49,262 nucleotides of DNA. Origin: an uncultured Lachnospiraceae bacterium (GTDB lineage Bacteria; Bacillota; Clostridia; Lachnospirales; Lachnospiraceae). The notes beneath the pieces were generated by a model, which was given only the letters and a program-made list of their open reading frames with translations, was not told the DNA's origin and searched no databases. The translations under genes were made by a program, and so were the position numbers. Below are positions 32,687 through 40,621 of this stretch, piece after piece (position 1 is the stretch's first letter; the number at the start of each line of letters is the position of its first letter). The DNA is taken from assembly GCA_910587765.1 (NCBI GenBank), contig CAJUNR010000034.1, positions 1 to 49,262 on the forward strand, written 5' to 3'.

Positions 32687-33124
32687 TTATATTTCCTCCC
32701 ACATAAATTTTAATGGATTCATAACCTTTACTTTCAATTCTAATTTTGCAGCCATTTTTTCCAGTTTATCATCTGTTGTCAACAACACATCCGCCTGTAA
32801 CGCCTCTGCAAGTGCTATGTGAAGACTGTCAAATGTCCGGATTTTTGACTGTTTCATAATTTCCTGAGACCGTTTCCTGGTTTCTTCCGTATAAAAGCCA
32901 TGTACAGCTGCTGCCTTGTACAGCTCTTTCACACATGTTCTCTTTACAATATCGCGCATTTGATTCATTTCAAGTTCTAGAATATCACTTCCAATTATTT
33001 GATAGAGCCCTGTCTGTCCGCGTCTCAGAACGGCTAAAACAGCTTCGCTTTCCAAATGAATCCTATCCTGTGTTTGATCATCAAACGGCCGATTATAGCA
33101 GCAATTATCTAAGTATATTCGCAT
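32687..33124 (-). CDS. PIN-domain ribonuclease (VapC-like toxin)
   Basis: A 145-residue PIN-domain protein, expected to be a metal-dependent RNase. The first Asp is in MRIYLDNCCYNRPF (residue 6), a middle acidic pair is in SDILELEMNQM, and the C-terminal quartet is TFDSLHIALAEALQADVLLT then TDDKL. The ATG at 33124 overlaps the stop of the HTH gene by 16 nt. It is the intact counterpart of the PIN gene cut by the IS630 element at 19.9 kb. Unlike classical VapBC, the preceding gene encodes a larger HTH protein and a third small gene follows. Confidence 0.85.
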   Translation of the reverse strand: MRIYLDNCCYNRPFDDQTQDRIHLESEAVLAVLRRGQTGLYQIIGSDILELEMNQMRDIVKRTCVKELYKAAAVHGFYTEETRKRSQEIMKQSKIRTFDSLHIALAEALQADVLLTTDDKLEKMAAKLELKVKVMNPLKFMWEEI

Positions 33125-33537
33125 TTTTTACATATTTTCTCCATTCTTTCTTTTAATTCTCTCATTTCAGACAATATTTCAAACTCATGTTCATCCAGCT
33201 TCCATATCTCTTTGGAATTTACAAAATCCGAAAATTTATTTTCGATTTCATCTAAAAAATCGATTGCTTCCTGCGCGAATCGAGTCTTTATTTTCCCTTT
33301 TGTCTCTTTCGAATCTTCCCCCATTTCCTGAGTTGGGCCTTTATATAAACCTCGTTCCACTCTGGCTATCATCCCTGTATCAACCAATTGACTGATTGCG
33401 CCAGATATTTGAGATTTTGTAAATGCTTTGTCGCTTTTTAGTGAAATATACCTGCTAAAATCAGATATTGTGTAAACCCCCTCAGCTCTGACACATTCCT
33501 TTAATAATAATTTAATTTCTGCTGTTGATATTTTCAT
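33109..33537 (-). CDS. Winged-helix/HTH protein, putative antitoxin-regulator of the PIN operon
   Basis: A 142-residue protein. The N-terminal ~80 residues look like a winged helix: STAEIKLLLKECVRAEGVYT, FTKSQISGAISQLVDTGMIA and RVERGLYK (wing). The C-terminal half is charged and probably coiled coil (IDFLDEIENKFSDF, ILSEMRELKERMEK). It most likely autoregulates the operon and may bind the PIN toxin (inference from order and overlap). ATG 33537 has CAGGAG seven bases upstream. Confidence 0.72.
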   Translation of the reverse strand: MKISTAEIKLLLKECVRAEGVYTISDFSRYISLKSDKAFTKSQISGAISQLVDTGMIARVERGLYKGPTQEMGEDSKETKGKIKTRFAQEAIDFLDEIENKFSDFVNSKEIWKLDEHEFEILSEMRELKERMEKICKKCEYT

Positions 33538-33674
33538 TAATATCTCCTGTTTCTTTTGTAACATCATCAGTTTGTTTATTTTTATCTTTTTCTATTTCAA
33601 ATTATACCGCTGTTTCTTTTGTTCGTCAATTATTATCAGGATATAAAATGCTCATACGCAGATATTAAATTTCA

Positions 33675-33717
33675 CCTTGGAAGACTATCCCTCACACACA
33701 GCGCCCCATACCCCGCT
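33675..33717 (-). repeat. Repeat A, copy 4 (truncated stub)
   Basis: Only the last ~43 bp of repeat A is present (coding GYGALCVRDSL-type tail, here with a changed final codon region and no clean stop). It is cut where repeat B copy 1 begins, as if the repeat-B-bounded unit had been inserted into or replaced the rest of repeat A. Confidence 0.75.
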
Positions 33718-33722
33718 AATGG

Positions 33723-33864
33723 CAAGTTATTGTCACAAACTTTTTCCCATTTTTTTGAGAGAAAATCGCTGAAAGGCGCATAACTTCGTGGGGAGTATGG
33801 TTCGCTAATGCTAAGTTGGGGCAAAATTGACGGTGAATTAGTGTCAAGTTAACTTCCCTGAATT
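33723..33864. repeat. Repeat B, copy 1 (left flank of the AbiE-like pair)
   Basis: About 140 bp, AT-rich, starting CAAGTTATTGTCACAA and ending GTCAAGTTAACTT. A diverged but collinear copy lies at 35666-35798 in the same orientation (shared blocks around TTTCGTnnGnAGTATG, GCTAAGnT and the terminal CAAGTTA). No convincing reading frame. Confidence 0.75.
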
Positions 33865-33930
33865 TTTTATAAACAAAAGCCAAAGATTTCTCTCCGGCTT
33901 ACAAATCAATAAATACTATTTCAAATTCTT

Positions 33931-34647
33931 CTATTGTAAATTTTTATTTTGGTGGAAAAATTTACATATCACGTTGTTTACCCTATAATAAACTTCATAA
34001 AAATCTGGCTTATTCTTTATGCCTTTCGTTTTATCATAAGCTTCTTTCAATTCAGCAGACTTTGTTTTATATACTTCAAAATCCCCTAATTCTCTCCTTG
34101 TTTCTTTCCATATCTGATACAATTCATCCGTATCTATTTCTGTAATAAAAGAGATGATATAAATATCAAGCACATCCTTCATTCTCCTACATACATTCTC
34201 ACCTGAGATTGCATATATTTTATCTGACAACATTTTTGATAAACTGGCTCCATTGATTGTTATTCCATTAACGTATGAAATATACGGCTCACAAAACTGA
34301 TTCTGCCTGACACTTAAATCAATACTTGCAATTTTCTCTTTATTTCCATTGATAATTTTAAATCCTGCCGATTTTCTTTCTCCAAACACTCTGTTGATTT
34401 GAACATCTAAGGAAGAATTAACTTTTTTCACTGCACTTTGCAATGCCCTTCCCATTTTCTCCATAGTCGGACTTCCCCCAACCCAGTCCCCATCAATATC
34501 TCTGGTGGCTCTCTCTACCTTTGAAGGATTATTGTTCCTGATTGCAAGGTTAAGAACCATTGCCCCTTTAAACACAATCGGCACGCCCGCTTTTGACAGT
34601 TCTTCCATCACATTATATAAAAACTCCATTAAATCCAAACATTTCAC
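33931..34647 (-). CDS. AbiEii-type nucleotidyltransferase toxin
   Basis: A 238-residue nucleotidyltransferase-fold protein of the AbiEii/AbiGii family, the toxin of type IV AbiE systems. The fold's first motif is IVFKGAMVLNLAIR (about 24-37), followed by the acidic TRDIDGDWVGG (DxD, about 48-58) and the third acidic strand KIASIDLSVRQ. It starts at GTG 34647, directly after the stop codon of the antitoxin-like gene, so the two are translationally coupled. Bounded by repeat B on both sides. It would cause growth arrest upon phage infection in the usual model. Confidence 0.83.
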   Translation of the reverse strand: MKCLDLMEFLYNVMEELSKAGVPIVFKGAMVLNLAIRNNNPSKVERATRDIDGDWVGGSPTMEKMGRALQSAVKKVNSSLDVQINRVFGERKSAGFKIINGNKEKIASIDLSVRQNQFCEPYISYVNGITINGASLSKMLSDKIYAISGENVCRRMKDVLDIYIISFITEIDTDELYQIWKETRRELGDFEVYKTKSAELKEAYDKTKGIKNKPDFYEVYYRVNNVICKFFHQNKNLQ

Positions 34648-35058
34648 CTACTCTTCATAATATTCCAATGCCCATGTACTATACTTTTCAAATCTTTGCT
34701 GCAAATGGCTTGGTATCTTAAGTCCAGCAAAACTCCCATCATGTTCCTCATAATAATTTGCCAAGCTCTCTGTAATAATCTGCTCATCACCATTTTGTTC
34801 CAAAAGATCAATAATAGTTCTATTCACCGTAGTACATATAAGTCCATTTCGTTGTTCACACTCAAGATCTCCCAATGACGGTACTAAAATCTGCTCAGTT
34901 CCTTCAATATTCTGTCTTTTATCAACAAAAATCTGTGCCACTGGTCGGTATCCGCCATTCGTCAGCCCTAGAAAATCGGCGGCTGTATCAAATGCCAACA
35001 CACACTCCACATTCTTTAATAAATTTCTCAGCCAGTCATTGTATGCCATGACAGTCAT
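34648..35058 (-). CDS. AbiEi-like antitoxin (short form)
   Basis: A 136-residue protein in the position of an AbiEi antitoxin. It carries the AbiEi C-terminal-type region: CVLAFDTAADFLGLTNGGYR (start of the core), EQILVPSLGDLECEQRNGLI and CTTVNRTIIDLLEQNGD. The usual N-terminal winged helix (about 60-80 residues) is absent, so self-repression through this protein is doubtful. ATG 35058 is nine bases after GGGAG. Identity rests on moderate similarity plus its fused-style coupling with the AbiEii gene. Confidence 0.72.
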   Translation of the reverse strand: MTVMAYNDWLRNLLKNVECVLAFDTAADFLGLTNGGYRPVAQIFVDKRQNIEGTEQILVPSLGDLECEQRNGLICTTVNRTIIDLLEQNGDEQIITESLANYYEEHDGSFAGLKIPSHLQQRFEKYSTWALEYYEE

Positions 35059-35665
35059 TCATGTTTGCTCCCTTCTCACTCTACCTTATAAAATCAAAAT
35101 CATCTCATCAGCCATCTATCATGCTTCTGGGATACAATAATCAATTATAAATAGGAAAGCTTTGCCCTTTGCAGCTGAATCTTATTTCCATTTAAACAAA
35201 AATCTAATAAATATTGTTCTCTTTGCCTTACAGTTAGAGTCCATAATTACTTTTTAAATAAGCAAATCTTTGAATCAATATCATACTTCACGTTAAATAT
35301 ACCATTATTTTATTGCCTTTAACTGTAATTCCAATACATTTGCCAACAATTCATATATTGTGTCATTTATATCTTAATTTATTAACACATCTTGCCAACT
35401 ATATCTTGTTTCCCATTTATCGTAATCTTTTCACATTTCTTCATCAGCAATTAGCCTTTATTCTTCTGTATATTCCACTTTTAATAAATACTGAATCTGC
35501 ATACATCTCTTTTAGTTTTATCATATCATTTTCATTCCCCATATACAAGCATCCTCTTCACTTACAAAAAACTAATAGAAATATAATAAACGCTTTATTC
35601 ATTACTTATACAACGAAATAAGTGAACATTATTACACGACTCCGCAATTTTAACCCTTCGCTTGT
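35059..35665. other. AT-rich intergenic region with no recognisable gene
   Basis: About 600 bp upstream of the AbiE-like pair. Very AT-rich on both strands. Short frames on the plus strand have tract-like composition and no ribosome binding site. It presumably holds the AbiE promoter, but I see no convincing -35/-10 pair and no further structure. Confidence 0.6.
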
Positions 35666-35798
35666 CAAGTTAATGTTACAAGCTTTTGCATTTCTGGAGT
35701 CAAAAATCACTAAAAAACATATAATTTCGTAAGAAGTATGTCCATTATTGCTAAGCTCAGGCTAAATTGGAGATAAATTATTCTCAAGTTACTTCAAT
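35666..35798. repeat. Repeat B, copy 2 (right flank of the AbiE-like pair)
   Basis: Collinear with 33723-33864: starts CAAGTTAATGTTACAA, ends CTCAAGTTACTTCAAT followed by a T-run. Together the two direct copies enclose the AbiE-like toxin-antitoxin pair. Confidence 0.75.
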
Positions 35799-35845
35799 TT
35801 TTTTTACTTAAGAAGAGTCTCTCGAAGTACTATTCCGACCCTTCA

Positions 35846-36955
35846 TTATATTACAACTTCCCCTTCTTCAACTGTTATGCTGTTATGTGTACAAGGTCTG
35901 CAAAGAGGTCCCAACTGTAAATTAGCCTCTCGCGCTATATCAGCCGCTTTCTTTACTATTTCCAGTAACAATTCAACACCTGGCGCCGGATAGTTTGCCA
36001 TATCAGTACCTGGCGCCGGCACAAATGCACTTAATACCGGAAGGCAGCCACAATCAAGAAGCATACGCACACCATTCAAAGTATCCTCTTCGGATTCCAA
36101 CCCAACAACCAAAGAGGAGCGAACACTTTTTGAACCAAAAATCCCAACTGCCTGGCCGATAAACCTGTAATAATTATCCTTGCCCACTGCCGCTTTGTTT
36201 GGAATAAATCGTTCTCTGAGCCTGTCGTTATACAATTCCAGATTAACTGATAATGTTTTTATACCGCATTCATCATGCAAATAGCTCAGAAATTCACCAT
36301 AGTCCTCTGCAGAAGTCTGTTCCGGCACCATCCCCCTGGGAGACAGCATCACATCAAAATCAAATTGTGGATAGCTCTGTGGAAAATAACGATAGATATT
36401 ATTTATCCATGTGTAACTATCCGATTCCTCGTTTGGTGTTCCGCCGCTGATCAGCACATGCCGCGGCTTGTTATATGGATCATGCAGGGCAATCTTAAAG
36501 GCTTCATCAAGCTGTTCACAGGAGATTTCTTTATAATATGCCGCATTGCTGGTACAAAAACTGCAGTGATACCCGCATCCATGCACTGGAGAGATACGTA
36601 CCCTATCCGCATGGGTCATCACCAATTCCCGCACAGGTGTATCGTCATCTAACCGCTCAACATCCAATGCATATTTCGGTACAGGTATTATTCGAAATGA
36701 TGTTTTTATGATTCTAGTATCATATTTTAAGACCAACCTATCCTCAAATAGATCGACTGTAAAAAGTGTACCTTGAAACTTCACCGGTATATTCACATAT
36801 ACCCGTTCATCCAACACTGCCACTATACCACCTGTAGTCGCATAATCGGAAAATGTAATCAAACCGAAACGGCTGTGATACATTGTCTTACGTGCAGCAA
36901 GTGTAACCACAGCTCCCTGCTGCATCAGGCGAACCTTCAATTCCGTATAGTCCAT
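35846..36955 (-). CDS. Radical SAM enzyme, last gene of the nine-gene operon
   Basis: A 369-residue radical SAM protein. The CxxxCxxC cluster motif is VHGCGYHCSFCTSN (Cys127, 131, 134). The GGxP-type SAM-binding strand is LISGGTPNEE (about 168-177), and the TIM-barrel strands continue to about 310. The N-terminal ~100 residues form a separate beta-rich domain. The C-terminus has an extra CxxC (GPLCRPCTH, about 353-361) that could hold an auxiliary cluster or zinc. Substrate unknown. Its ATG overlaps the stop of the upstream toroid gene (TGATG), so both proteins are made in step and probably work on the same substrate. Biotin/lipoyl-synthase-like chemistry is not implied. Confidence 0.87.
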   Translation of the reverse strand: MDYTELKVRLMQQGAVVTLAARKTMYHSRFGLITFSDYATTGGIVAVLDERVYVNIPVKFQGTLFTVDLFEDRLVLKYDTRIIKTSFRIIPVPKYALDVERLDDDTPVRELVMTHADRVRISPVHGCGYHCSFCTSNAAYYKEISCEQLDEAFKIALHDPYNKPRHVLISGGTPNEESDSYTWINNIYRYFPQSYPQFDFDVMLSPRGMVPEQTSAEDYGEFLSYLHDECGIKTLSVNLELYNDRLRERFIPNKAAVGKDNYYRFIGQAVGIFGSKSVRSSLVVGLESEEDTLNGVRMLLDCGCLPVLSAFVPAPGTDMANYPAPGVELLLEIVKKAADIAREANLQLGPLCRPCTHNSITVEEGEVVI

Positions 36956-38517
36956 CAGTTCACTCCCTTTGCTATTCGATATTCCTGTAACAATTCAATA
37001 GCCGCCAGTGTCACGGCACAAAACGGTGTTTTTTCAGCCAAAGGGTTGTCCCAATGCCCGTGTGGATGTTGTATATTAAGAGTGCGATGAACGGTACGTT
37101 CTATAAGTGCCCATTCCTCCTTTGTCAATGCAAAACCAAAGATATTGTAAGCCTGCAGCACTGTGAATGCTGCCAGCATGTCAGGACGGCTCGGCCAGAA
37201 ATATTCGCCGGCAGAAAAGCCGTTTTCTGACGGTGAATTAAACCGATATCTTCCAACCTTGTCAACAACCTTTTCCTCATTTTCACGCCAATAGCACAAA
37301 AAATCATGGCAATATTTGACTATATTTTCCCGCTCATCCTCACACTGCCACCAGACCGGTATAAACGATCTGCAGACTCTCGCAGTACTCACTATGACAT
37401 CAGCGATGTTATAATCCTGTGCCCTATTGCCAAAATATGGTGCCCAGACCTGGTAACTTCCCGCCTCTGCTGTGTGAGAGCAAAGATAACTATATGTATC
37501 CGAAATGACATTACTACAGGCAGGATAAAGATCAAATCTCTCGGTACTATCAAAAACACCGCTGCCTTTGCATACCCCCATGGTTGATTGAACCATTCTG
37601 GTGCAGTTCTCATTTGAAGCTCCTTCTCGTCCATCCTCATATTTATATATCCCAAAGCTGCCATCAGAAAGCTGCATACGGAACAGAAAATCCAATCCGC
37701 CCAGCACGGCCTGTTCTATGTCCTTATTATTACTTTCAATCTTACCGCAAAATCCCTCAATTTTATTTCGCTGCTCATATATTAAGCACAATGCCCTGAC
37801 TGCCAGGCACGTTGCATCCACTGTCGGATGATCGGACTCCGGCTGATCCTCAAGCGGGAAGAATCCGCCCTTGTCCCAACCGAATGCAGTACACTGGCAG
37901 GCAATCGTTTTATTTAGCAGAAAAGAAAGACAATGTGCTATCTCTTCCACATTCTTTCCGCAATCGATTAAATAATCTGTCGATTGGCTCAAAAGCGACA
38001 TCGCATCCGATGTGGATGTGCCTGCCGTCTTATATCCTATGATGTTATCATCCGAATTATTACAGCTAAAAAATGCCGGAAATCCCCCAAGCCTTCCATC
38101 CCTTTCTGCTAACGCAGACACACGAATCGTCCAATTGATACCATTTATAATGGAATCCCTTTCTGTATCCACAGATAAATGATTTGTCGCATTTGTTTGA
38201 TCGCCTGTAAAAAATAATTTGGTAAATCGCTCCCACTCAACCGCCTGTTTATGAAACGTAAACTTATCATTATACTTCCATAGCCCATCAATTGTTAGAA
38301 AAGCTCCTGTCTGCTCCAGTAGTTTCTTCGCTTTGCGAACGGATATGGCTCTATTACCCACAGTGTCCTCGACAAGCAGTTCAAATTCGTCCATATCAAC
38401 TGCTGTTTCCTGATTGATCAGCGCTGTCATAGCAGCGATAAGCCTGTACTGAACCTCCAAATCAACTGTATTGTCAGCATTGAGCAGAAGAGAACGTAAA
38501 ATTACATCGTTATCCAC
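36955..38517 (-). CDS. Terpene-cyclase/prenyltransferase-like alpha/alpha toroid protein
   Basis: A 520-residue protein whose middle and C-terminal parts look like the (alpha/alpha) barrel of squalene-hopene cyclases and protein prenyltransferase beta subunits: QLSDGSFGIYKYEDG and HPHGHWDNPLAEKTPFCAVT are QW-like repeats, and GWDKGGFFPLEDQPESDHPT followed by VDATCLAVRAL is another. The class II cyclase DxDD motif is not seen, so catalysis by protonation is doubtful; a sugar- or peptide-binding toroid is equally possible. The N-terminal ~100 residues may be a winged helix (VRKAKKLLEQTGAFLTIDGL, WKYNDKF). It starts at GTG 38517 after GGAGGG. Confidence 0.68.
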   Translation of the reverse strand: MDNDVILRSLLLNADNTVDLEVQYRLIAAMTALINQETAVDMDEFELLVEDTVGNRAISVRKAKKLLEQTGAFLTIDGLWKYNDKFTFHKQAVEWERFTKLFFTGDQTNATNHLSVDTERDSIINGINWTIRVSALAERDGRLGGFPAFFSCNNSDDNIIGYKTAGTSTSDAMSLLSQSTDYLIDCGKNVEEIAHCLSFLLNKTIACQCTAFGWDKGGFFPLEDQPESDHPTVDATCLAVRALCLIYEQRNKIEGFCGKIESNNKDIEQAVLGGLDFLFRMQLSDGSFGIYKYEDGREGASNENCTRMVQSTMGVCKGSGVFDSTERFDLYPACSNVISDTYSYLCSHTAEAGSYQVWAPYFGNRAQDYNIADVIVSTARVCRSFIPVWWQCEDERENIVKYCHDFLCYWRENEEKVVDKVGRYRFNSPSENGFSAGEYFWPSRPDMLAAFTVLQAYNIFGFALTKEEWALIERTVHRTLNIQHPHGHWDNPLAEKTPFCAVTLAAIELLQEYRIAKGVN

Positions 38518-38535
38518 AATTTTATCCCTCCAAAA

Positions 38536-39588
38536 TCAATAAACCGACAACAGCAATTTTAATGACGGCACAAACGGCGCAGGCCTACGGATAAACTGGC
38601 CATCATTATATGTAGGGATGCCTGTCGAAATCAATAGATCCGCAACCGCCAGCGGGTATAAAATATCATCTGCAAAATCATCATATTCTATATCAAGATC
38701 CCCCATTTGTGCAAGCTGATATAACTCGTCTATGGTAAACCCTCTTGTTATACCTGTACCTTTTGGAAACGCTGAGCGTAAATAATCTTTCAATATCTTT
38801 AAAAACTCATATTGGCCTTCCTCATCCAACTCAAAGGTGTCATCATCAGCCAAATACTCTTTGAACATGGAAATCTCCAAATATGCTTTCTCATTGTTAA
38901 ACCGAACATACCTGTCGCTGTTTACAACACTCTGCAGCAAGGAAAATACCCCTCTAAAGCTGTTTACCATCTTCATCCATGCCGGTGAAAGATAATTAAT
39001 CAGCTCGGGATCTATCACATCTTCAAGGCAAAAATCAGCATCCAGAGAATCCGACATAAAATGTTGAAACCGTTGCATGAGAACCCCACGCAAAAACTCT
39101 CTGTCCAACTCTTCAAAATCAGTTAACATTTGCTGATTATGAAGACAACTGTTTAGCGTAGGATCTTTAAGCGAAAAGTCGCCTATAACAACCGCTTTCT
39201 TTTCAGAATCATCCAAATACTTCTGCAAATTATTCATTCCACCAGTCAATTTTTTATAGGTGGTCTTGATATCAACTTCGTCCACAATTAGAATATCGCC
39301 TGGAAATTGTTTCATGGAATCCGGATTTTCATCAATGCCCTTTGCCGTCAGAAAATTACTGTTCCTGGGAACACCTATTTTTTCCTCCGAAATCATGTGA
39401 TTCACCAAAAAAGTCTTACCGGTTCCCAGCGGCTGAGAAATTATCAGTACTTCTCCGGGTTTCAATGCAGCTGTTTTCTTCTGCATCTCTATAATACTTT
39501 TTTCCCTACCATAAAACGGTGCTTGATATTGAGCCGAATATGTAAACACTTGTTGGCTGCAACGCTTTAAATCTTTATTTGTTATCAT
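38536..39588 (-). CDS. AAA-type P-loop ATPase
   Basis: A 350-residue ATPase. Walker A is ISQPLGTGKTFLVN (53-60) and Walker B is GDILIVDEVDI (about 97-107), with VVIGDFS as sensor strand and LMQRFQHF as a possible arginine-finger helix. The C-terminal ~170 residues are helical with a WM-x-MVNSFRGVFSLLQ stretch and end in what may be a winged helix. The ATG overlaps the stop of the preceding P-loop gene (TAATG). Likely works together with that protein, which lacks its own Walker lysine. Confidence 0.8.
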   Translation of the reverse strand: MITNKDLKRCSQQVFTYSAQYQAPFYGREKSIIEMQKKTAALKPGEVLIISQPLGTGKTFLVNHMISEEKIGVPRNSNFLTAKGIDENPDSMKQFPGDILIVDEVDIKTTYKKLTGGMNNLQKYLDDSEKKAVVIGDFSLKDPTLNSCLHNQQMLTDFEELDREFLRGVLMQRFQHFMSDSLDADFCLEDVIDPELINYLSPAWMKMVNSFRGVFSLLQSVVNSDRYVRFNNEKAYLEISMFKEYLADDDTFELDEEGQYEFLKILKDYLRSAFPKGTGITRGFTIDELYQLAQMGDLDIEYDDFADDILYPLAVADLLISTGIPTYNDGQFIRRPAPFVPSLKLLLSVY

Positions 39589-40592
39589 TAATTTTGCACC
39601 TCACTTTTTCCCGAAATGGAAAGCTTATATGGAATATTTGCCGTGTCTCCCTCAAGGTTATCCTCAATAATTGTTGTTACCTTTTCCATAATCTTAACCA
39701 TAGACAGTCTTTCATTATATGCCTTGATAATAAATTCCTCGTCAAAAACATCATTAACAGAAGTAAACATGACATCATTGTTTTTATAGGTCGATACCAG
39801 CATACTGTATATTTCTGCTGCACTATACCGCTTATAAGATATTTCATAAAACGGCCGTGTATAAACATTTTTTATCAACCTAAATATTTTCGGCGTGGAA
39901 ATATAGACCTCACGCATAGCAGCCGGTGCAATGTTCATGCCATCATATTTGTTTTTGATCATGCTCACCAATTCCAGCAAATAATCCTCATCGATCTTTC
40001 GCGGGAAAAGATACATAAAAACACTCTGTATTTGGAAATTGGTCAAAAAATAATTTACACAATCCACAATGGAAAATTTGTCGAAAAACTTGAATTCCTC
40101 ATAAAAATCCTTCGCGTTATTCTGACACTCGAGCAGTCTCTTTCTTTTCCTGCGCAAATGCCCTACCCATGGTGTACTCCCCGTATCCTCAAAATCAAAT
40201 ACCTCATACATATAAATCTGCTGCATTGGCACTTCACGCATAATTTCTGCAATACCGCTTGCCAGCTTCCACTTTGTTTTGAACTCAAATTCCTGCTCAG
40301 TGAGTGAACCATCCAACTCGTCTTTTTCAAAATCAAAATTGATCAGAAGTTTTATATTTTCCTTTTTTAATTCACTTTTGATTTTCTTGAACAATGTAGT
40401 TGCACCCCAGCCCGGTTGAACCTGAACAGACACAAGATTATTTGTAGAAATACCGTCTCTTATTGGCAGTAAGCGCGTGGATACAATGCTGGCTTTATGT
40501 ATATTATCTTCATCCAGCGGTATCAACTGTGGAAAATCAGTGTCTTCAAGTCCAACGAGTTCTTTCCAGTAAATAAAATTTTCTTTGCTCAT
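39588..40592 (-). CDS. P-loop-fold protein with a degenerate Walker A (probable pseudo-ATPase)
   Basis: A 334-residue protein with an apparent NTPase core: strand VSVQVQP followed by GWGATTLFKK (60-69) aligns with a Walker A, but the lysine is Ala (GAT-T instead of GKT-T). A possible second strand is IKLLINFDFEKDE and a Walker-B-like strand SVFMYLF lacks the acidic residue. It likely binds but does not hydrolyse nucleotide, or serves as a structural partner of the AAA ATPase encoded next to it. ATG 40592 follows AAAGGAAAG at good spacing. Confidence 0.6.
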   Translation of the reverse strand: MSKENFIYWKELVGLEDTDFPQLIPLDEDNIHKASIVSTRLLPIRDGISTNNLVSVQVQPGWGATTLFKKIKSELKKENIKLLINFDFEKDELDGSLTEQEFEFKTKWKLASGIAEIMREVPMQQIYMYEVFDFEDTGSTPWVGHLRRKRKRLLECQNNAKDFYEEFKFFDKFSIVDCVNYFLTNFQIQSVFMYLFPRKIDEDYLLELVSMIKNKYDGMNIAPAAMREVYISTPKIFRLIKNVYTRPFYEISYKRYSAAEIYSMLVSTYKNNDVMFTSVNDVFDEEFIIKAYNERLSMVKIMEKVTTIIEDNLEGDTANIPYKLSISGKSEVQN

Positions 40593-40621
40593 ATTACCGC
40601 TTTCCTTTCTGCACTTATTAT

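Noticed and set aside
35313..35621. 102-codon plus-strand frame in the AT-rich spacer next to the AbiE-like pair
   Set aside because: Low-complexity composition rich in Leu, Ile, Phe and Tyr as expected from AT-rich DNA, no ribosome binding site, no recognisable motif.
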